Source: Dyadobacter chenwenxiniae
Lineage (GTDB): Bacteria > Bacteroidota > Bacteroidia > Cytophagales > Spirosomataceae
Assembly (NCBI RefSeq): GCF_022869785.1
Contig: NZ_CP094997.1
Span: 7,011,001-7,075,000, forward strand
Length of the DNA: 64,000 nt
Direction of reading: 5' to 3'
Shown in pieces: positions 59,980 through 64,000 of the stretch. Position 1 is the stretch's first letter, and the number at the start of each line of letters is the position of its first letter. The position numbers were made by a program, and so were the translations under genes. The notes beneath the pieces were generated by a model. It was not told the origin of the DNA. It searched no databases and worked only from the letters and a program-made list of their open reading frames with translations.

Positions 59980-61230
59980 ATGAATTACAACCATCGGCTC
60001 GATAAGGTAAGGCACCATGTCCATCATTTTTTTGGTACAAAAGCACTGGCGCAGCTCAGTTACCATAATCTGGTGCATACCGAAGCCGTTGTGTCCAATG
60101 CCGTTCAAATTGCCAATCATTACCGGTTGGAAGACAGAGAAACCTTTATTGTGGTTACTGCCGCCTGGTTTCACGACACAGGTTACAGCACCGGCGAAGC
60201 AGCCGGTCACGAACAAAGAGGAGCCGTCCTTGCTGCCGAATTTCTGCGATCAGAAGAAATAGAAGACAGTGTTATAAAGGAAGTGGAAGGTTGTATCCTG
60301 GCAACAATATGGCCGCAAAACCCGCAAAGTTTCCTTCAGCAGATCGTATGCGACGCCGATCTTTTCCACTTTGGCACGCCCGAGTTTTCCGATTGGAACA
60401 AGCTTGTGCGCAAGGAAGCGGAGCAGCGCGCAGGAAAAAAAATAGACAAGGCGCAATGGCGTAAAAGCACCATCGCTCTACTCGAATCGCACATATTTCA
60501 GACCGATTACTGCCGAGACCTGCTTGACAAGCAAAAGCAAAAAAATATTGAGAAATTAAAACAAAAAGAGCTGGAAAGTTCGGGCATACCGGAGGAGATT
60601 GTCAGCATAACCCAAACACCTGTTGTGGAGCCCGCCGAGCAACCGTTTACACCTGCAACGGCGCCGGAAATCATGGATATCAGAAAAATCAAGAACGACC
60701 GGCCCGACAAAGGGATCGAAACCATGTTCAGGATCAGTTCCAATAACCATCAGAGGCTAAGCGATATGGCTGATAACAAGGCACATATCATGATTACAAC
60801 CACTTCCATTATTATTTCGGTTTTGCTGAGTATCCTAATCCGCAAGCTGGAAGACAACACCTATCTGATCATCCCAACCATGCTGCTGCTCACTGTTTGT
60901 ATGGTTACGATGGTCTTTTCGATTCTCGCTACACGCCCTACCATTCCGCATGGCACATTCACCCAGGAGGATATTGACACTAAAAATGTGAACCTGCTTT
61001 TCTTCGGGAATTTTTACCGGATGTCTTATAACGATTATTCCAATGGCATGCAGCGCATGATGAACGACCGTGAATTCCTATATGGCAGTTTGACCAAAGA
61101 TGTTTATTCTCAGGGCGTTGTACTGGGCAGGAAATACAGGTTATTGCGTATCGCCTACAATGTTTTCATGTTCGGTATAGTCGTATCCGTGATTGCTTTT
61201 GTGTTTGCTTCCGCACTTTTTGAACATTGA
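59980..61230 (+). CDS. HD phosphohydrolase fused to a Pycsar-effector-like transmembrane domain (DUF5706)
   Basis: 416 residues. Residues ~1-185 form an HD domain with a full metal set (H33 in YHNLVHTEAVV, H65-D66 in AAWFHDTGYSTG, D125/D127 in VCDADL). A Gln/Glu/Lys-rich linker leads to a membrane domain from ~245: RISSNNHQRLSDMADNKAHIMITTTSIIISVLL, a second helix (YLIIPTMLLLTVCMVTMVF), a soluble loop with NLLFFGNFYRMSYNDY, and a third helix near the end. This is the PycTM/DUF5706 pattern of cyclic-nucleotide antiphage effectors. The HD part could break down a nucleotide signal. Six bp before ppk1. Confidence 0.8.
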   Translation: MNYNHRLDKVRHHVHHFFGTKALAQLSYHNLVHTEAVVSNAVQIANHYRLEDRETFIVVTAAWFHDTGYSTGEAAGHEQRGAVLAAEFLRSEEIEDSVIKEVEGCILATIWPQNPQSFLQQIVCDADLFHFGTPEFSDWNKLVRKEAEQRAGKKIDKAQWRKSTIALLESHIFQTDYCRDLLDKQKQKNIEKLKQKELESSGIPEEIVSITQTPVVEPAEQPFTPATAPEIMDIRKIKNDRPDKGIETMFRISSNNHQRLSDMADNKAHIMITTTSIIISVLLSILIRKLEDNTYLIIPTMLLLTVCMVTMVFSILATRPTIPHGTFTQEDIDTKNVNLLFFGNFYRMSYNDYSNGMQRMMNDREFLYGSLTKDVYSQGVVLGRKYRLLRIAYNVFMFGIVVSVIAFVFASALFEH

Positions 61231-61236
61231 TTAACG

Positions 61237-63270
61237 ATGGAAGAGTACCGCTATTTCAACCGTGATATCAGCTGGCTTTCCTTTAACGGTCGTGTTTTAG
61301 AAGAGGCTGCCAATAATGCTGTGCCGCTCATGGAGCGCATTCGTTTCCTTTCGATTTATTCTTCAAACCTGGATGAATTTTACCGGGTCAGGATGCCTTA
61401 TTTGCAAAAAAAGGAGATACAGGACGGAGGTGAAGATGCTTATAGCAAAGCTGGGGCCATCATTGACAAGCAACAAGATGAGTTTGGAAGGATTTTAAGA
61501 GATTCCATCATTCCGTCACTGAGCAACCTCGGCGTACATTTTTGTTATAAAAATGGGATTCCGGAAGACATTGCAAGCATTGCCAACGACTATTTCTTTG
61601 CACAAGTTGCGGGTTTTTTACAGCCCGTTATTATAAAGAAAAACACATCGTTTTTTCCCGAAAACAACCAGTTATACCTGGTTGTGATTTTGGAATTTTC
61701 GTCAGGCAAAGAGCGCGTTGCACTTGTCAACATTCCGGTCGGTAACCTCAGCCGTTTTTTGAAGGTCACGAGCGGGAAGAAGGATTATATCGTTTTCCTC
61801 GAAGACATTATCAAGCGCAACCTGAAAAGTCTTTTTCCGGCAGCAGTCGGGATTCAGGCTTTCAACATCAAGGTAACGAGGGATGCCGAACTTGATATGA
61901 TGGACGAAGATGGAGACGATATTGCCGAAAAATTTGAAAAACAGTTAACAAAGCGTGATTTTGGCTTTGCTACGCGGCTGTTATTTGAACCAGGTTTGCC
62001 ATTGCGGCATTTACAGCACATCGTCTCCTTTTTCGATTTAAAAAGTGCTTCTGTAGTGCAGGGAGGGCGATATCATAACCTCAAAGACCTGGCCTCACTG
62101 CCGGTAACTCCACCGGCAGACACCTATCCCAAATGGCCGGCCGTGGAAGGAATAGAAGGCGTGGACGAAAATCATACGTTATTTGATTCGCTTACCGTTC
62201 GCGATCTGATGGTGCACGCGCCCTACCAAAGTTATGACACGATTTTACGTTTTTTCAATGAGGCTGCGATAAACCCGCTTGTAGAGGAGATTTATACCAC
62301 TATGTATCGGGTCGCTCATGATTCTAAAATCGCGTTTGCCCTGATCAGCGCGGCAAAGAATGGAAAAAAAGTGACCGTTCTGGTGGAATTGAAAGCACGT
62401 TTTGATGAAGCCAACAACATTCGCTGGGCCAAGAAAATGAAGTCGGCCGGCGTGAAAATCGTACATAGCGTGAATGCGCTGAAAGTGCACGCAAAGCTTG
62501 CCCTGGTCAAACGAAGGCATGCAGAGCATCCGTATCTCGGGTTGTTCGCTACGGGTAACCTGAATGAGGGAACAGCGCGTTTTTATACGGACCATATCCT
62601 GCTTACCGCCCATCAGCCGATGCTTATGGAAGCGGAAACGCTTTTCCGGTTTTTAAGTAAAAAGAAAAAGCCGGACAGCTCGGATATCATTGCATTCAAA
62701 CATCTGCTGGTCGCTCAATTTAACTTGCAGGCGAAGTTCCTGCAACTGATCGACCGGGAGATCGAGCATGCGAGAAATGGCCGGACAGCCGGGATTACAA
62801 TCAAATTGAATAACCTTGAAGAAGAAGTTCTTGTTAACAAACTTTACGAGGCCTCTCAGGCAGGCATCCCGGTCCGATTGATCGTTCGGAGCGTTTGCCG
62901 TATCGTGCCGGGTTTGCAAGGACAGAGTGAAAATATTGTTGTCAAGCGGATAGTTGATCGATTTCTGGAACATGGCCGCGTATTTATTTTCCATAACAAT
63001 GGCAACCCTGAGATCTTCATGGGCTCCGCCGATTGGATGAACCGGAACATTTACCGGCGCATCGAAGTCTGTTTCCCTGTTTACAGCGAAAAACTAAAAG
63101 CTGAACTGACAGAGATGATCGAACTGCAATGGCAGGACACAGAACAGGCTGTTATGATCGACAGCGAATTAAACAATGTTTCCCTGAAAGGAACGGGTAG
63201 CGGAATCCGTTCTCAGGAAGCAATTTACAGGCTTTTGTCGGGAGGCGTTGCCGAACTAAAATTGATTTGA
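61237..63270 (+). CDS. ppk1: Polyphosphate kinase 1
   Basis: 677 residues. It makes inorganic polyphosphate from ATP. N domain: YFNRDISWLSFNGRVLEEAAN; head domain; then two phospholipase-D-like catalytic domains with LRFFNEAAINPLVEEIYTTMYRVA, KVHAKLALVKRR (the phosphorylated His) and LFATGNLNEGTARFYTDH, and IFMGSADWMNRNIYRRIEVCFPV. Membrane-associated in other bacteria. It immediately follows the HD-Pycsar-like gene and is probably cotranscribed, linking polyphosphate to stress signalling. Confidence 0.95.
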   Translation: MEEYRYFNRDISWLSFNGRVLEEAANNAVPLMERIRFLSIYSSNLDEFYRVRMPYLQKKEIQDGGEDAYSKAGAIIDKQQDEFGRILRDSIIPSLSNLGVHFCYKNGIPEDIASIANDYFFAQVAGFLQPVIIKKNTSFFPENNQLYLVVILEFSSGKERVALVNIPVGNLSRFLKVTSGKKDYIVFLEDIIKRNLKSLFPAAVGIQAFNIKVTRDAELDMMDEDGDDIAEKFEKQLTKRDFGFATRLLFEPGLPLRHLQHIVSFFDLKSASVVQGGRYHNLKDLASLPVTPPADTYPKWPAVEGIEGVDENHTLFDSLTVRDLMVHAPYQSYDTILRFFNEAAINPLVEEIYTTMYRVAHDSKIAFALISAAKNGKKVTVLVELKARFDEANNIRWAKKMKSAGVKIVHSVNALKVHAKLALVKRRHAEHPYLGLFATGNLNEGTARFYTDHILLTAHQPMLMEAETLFRFLSKKKKPDSSDIIAFKHLLVAQFNLQAKFLQLIDREIEHARNGRTAGITIKLNNLEEEVLVNKLYEASQAGIPVRLIVRSVCRIVPGLQGQSENIVVKRIVDRFLEHGRVFIFHNNGNPEIFMGSADWMNRNIYRRIEVCFPVYSEKLKAELTEMIELQWQDTEQAVMIDSELNNVSLKGTGSGIRSQEAIYRLLSGGVAELKLI

Positions 63271-63278
63271 ACAAAGAA

Positions 63279-64000
63279 ATGGCTACATTTTTACAACAGA
63301 TTGGCTTGCTCGCCATGCTTAGCTTTTCGCTCGGCGGATGCGATTCTACCAAAAAAGAGCAAGTGGTTTATAAAGATTACGATCTGGAAAAGCCGGACAA
63401 ATTCAATATGCCCGAAAGTCTTTTCGAGATTTCAGGCATCGCGCTGAACCAGGGCAACCCCGACACGATCTACGCGGTTCAGGATGAAGATGGCCGTCTT
63501 TATCGCCTGGGTTGGGACCATCCTAAGCAGTTTAATGCTAAATTTTCCAAAAAGGGCGACTATGAGGATGTAACCATTCTGAAAAACAATGTTTTTATCC
63601 TCAAAAGCAATGGTCTGATCTATAACTTTCCATTGTCCGAAGCGGTTTTTCAAGAAGTTGAGCAGATCAGGGAATACAAGAAAATTTTGCCAAAAGGAGA
63701 ATACGAAGGTATGTTCGGCGATGAAGTTACGGGTAAGATCTACATACTTTGTAAAAATTGCGAGCAGGATAAATCCAAGAATAGCGTAACCGGCTACGTT
63801 TTGGAGCCGGATAAGGATTCTACCCAGGTTTCCGGTACATTTTCTATTAATGTGGATGAGATTAAAGCCATTACAGGCAAAGTTGAAAGAGGTTTCAGGC
63901 CTTCGGGGCTAGCCAAAAATCCGCTGACAAACGATTGGTATATAATTTCTGCTGTAAATAAGCTTATGATCGTCACCGACAGTCAATGGAAGGTAAAAGA
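63279..64000 (+). CDS. Lipoprotein resembling the SdiA-regulated family (3' end outside window)
   Basis: The first 240 codons are visible. The N-terminus holds a lipoprotein signal with LGGC as lipobox (Cys at residue 21). The body reads ESLFEISGIALNQGNPDTIYAVQDEDGRLYRL and DYEDVTILKNNVFILKSNGLIYNF, a beta-propeller-like pattern found in SdiA-regulated (YjiK) proteins. GLAKNPLTNDWYIISAVNK near the edge fits the same fold. Function unknown. It follows ppk1 by 8 bp. Confidence 0.75.
   Translation, partial: MATFLQQIGLLAMLSFSLGGCDSTKKEQVVYKDYDLEKPDKFNMPESLFEISGIALNQGNPDTIYAVQDEDGRLYRLGWDHPKQFNAKFSKKGDYEDVTILKNNVFILKSNGLIYNFPLSEAVFQEVEQIREYKKILPKGEYEGMFGDEVTGKIYILCKNCEQDKSKNSVTGYVLEPDKDSTQVSGTFSINVDEIKAITGKVERGFRPSGLAKNPLTNDWYIISAVNKLMIVTDSQWKVK

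Overview
The window comes from a chromosome of the phylum Bacteroidota, most likely a member of the Cytophagales close to Dyadobacter; the genus is inferred from gene content and not proven. The evidence is as follows. Several promoters fit the Bacteroidota -7 element TAnnTTTG, and most genes lack Shine-Dalgarno sequences. Many proteins belong to Bacteroidota-restricted families (DUF2279, DUF2027-Smr, DUF4403, DUF4833, DUF5686 with a carboxypeptidase-like domain). There are also sphingolipid genes, and rnpB is present. No phage, plasmid, CRISPR, insertion-sequence transposase or tRNA gene was seen. Genes are dense and the window is mostly chromosomal housekeeping.

Layout. 0-8.6 kb: the end of an ABC exporter (ATPase and permease), two short-chain dehydrogenases (one is FabG), a VWA membrane protein and three Bacteroidota-specific genes. 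8.66-9.08 kb: RNase P RNA, followed by an OmpA-type outer-membrane protein with a clear terminator. 10.7-12.9 kb: rpsP-rimM-trmD, in which S16 carries a very long Ala/Glu/Pro tail. 12.9-20.2 kb: a mostly minus-strand block (GNAT acetyltransferase, RluD, K+/H+ antiporter, a solitary sufB with its own terminator, HldD) with a plus-strand PLP enzyme inside it. 20.2-23.3 kb: queD, lpxB and a MarR-GNAT fusion gene flanked on both sides by copies of a palindromic repeat element. 23.3-30.6 kb: secreted or Tat-exported enzymes, an amidase, an unknown polytopic protein and two small single-helix membrane proteins. 30.7-35.1 kb: ApbE and pta-ackA (acetate/acetyl-phosphate metabolism). 35.2-41.5 kb: a TetR regulator and a TolC-MFP-RND efflux operon that share an almost identical 20-bp site upstream.

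41.9-57.5 kb is a co-directional run that looks like a sphingolipid pathway. It starts with translationally coupled genes for serine palmitoyltransferase, a GNAT-fold acyltransferase and an NAD-dependent epimerase/reductase, the same three activities (Spt, bCerS, CerR) known for bacterial ceramide synthesis. It continues with a nucleotidyltransferase, an ATP-grasp-like protein, a CDP-alcohol phosphotransferase and a UPF0104 flippase-like protein, which together suggest activation, transfer and movement of a polar headgroup. A HAD protein, a PfkB sugar/polyol kinase, a fatty-acid-2-hydroxylase-like enzyme, a CmoA-like methyltransferase, an ICMT/PEMT-like membrane methyltransferase and a type II NADH dehydrogenase follow. 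The headgroup chemistry is not established by sequence and is the most interesting open question here.

57.5-63.3 kb is a second unusual unit: a large GAF-domain protein, an HD phosphohydrolase fused to a Pycsar-effector-like transmembrane domain (DUF5706), and polyphosphate kinase 1, tightly spaced. This suggests a nucleotide-signalling or stress module. The window ends inside a lipoprotein gene resembling the SdiA-regulated family.
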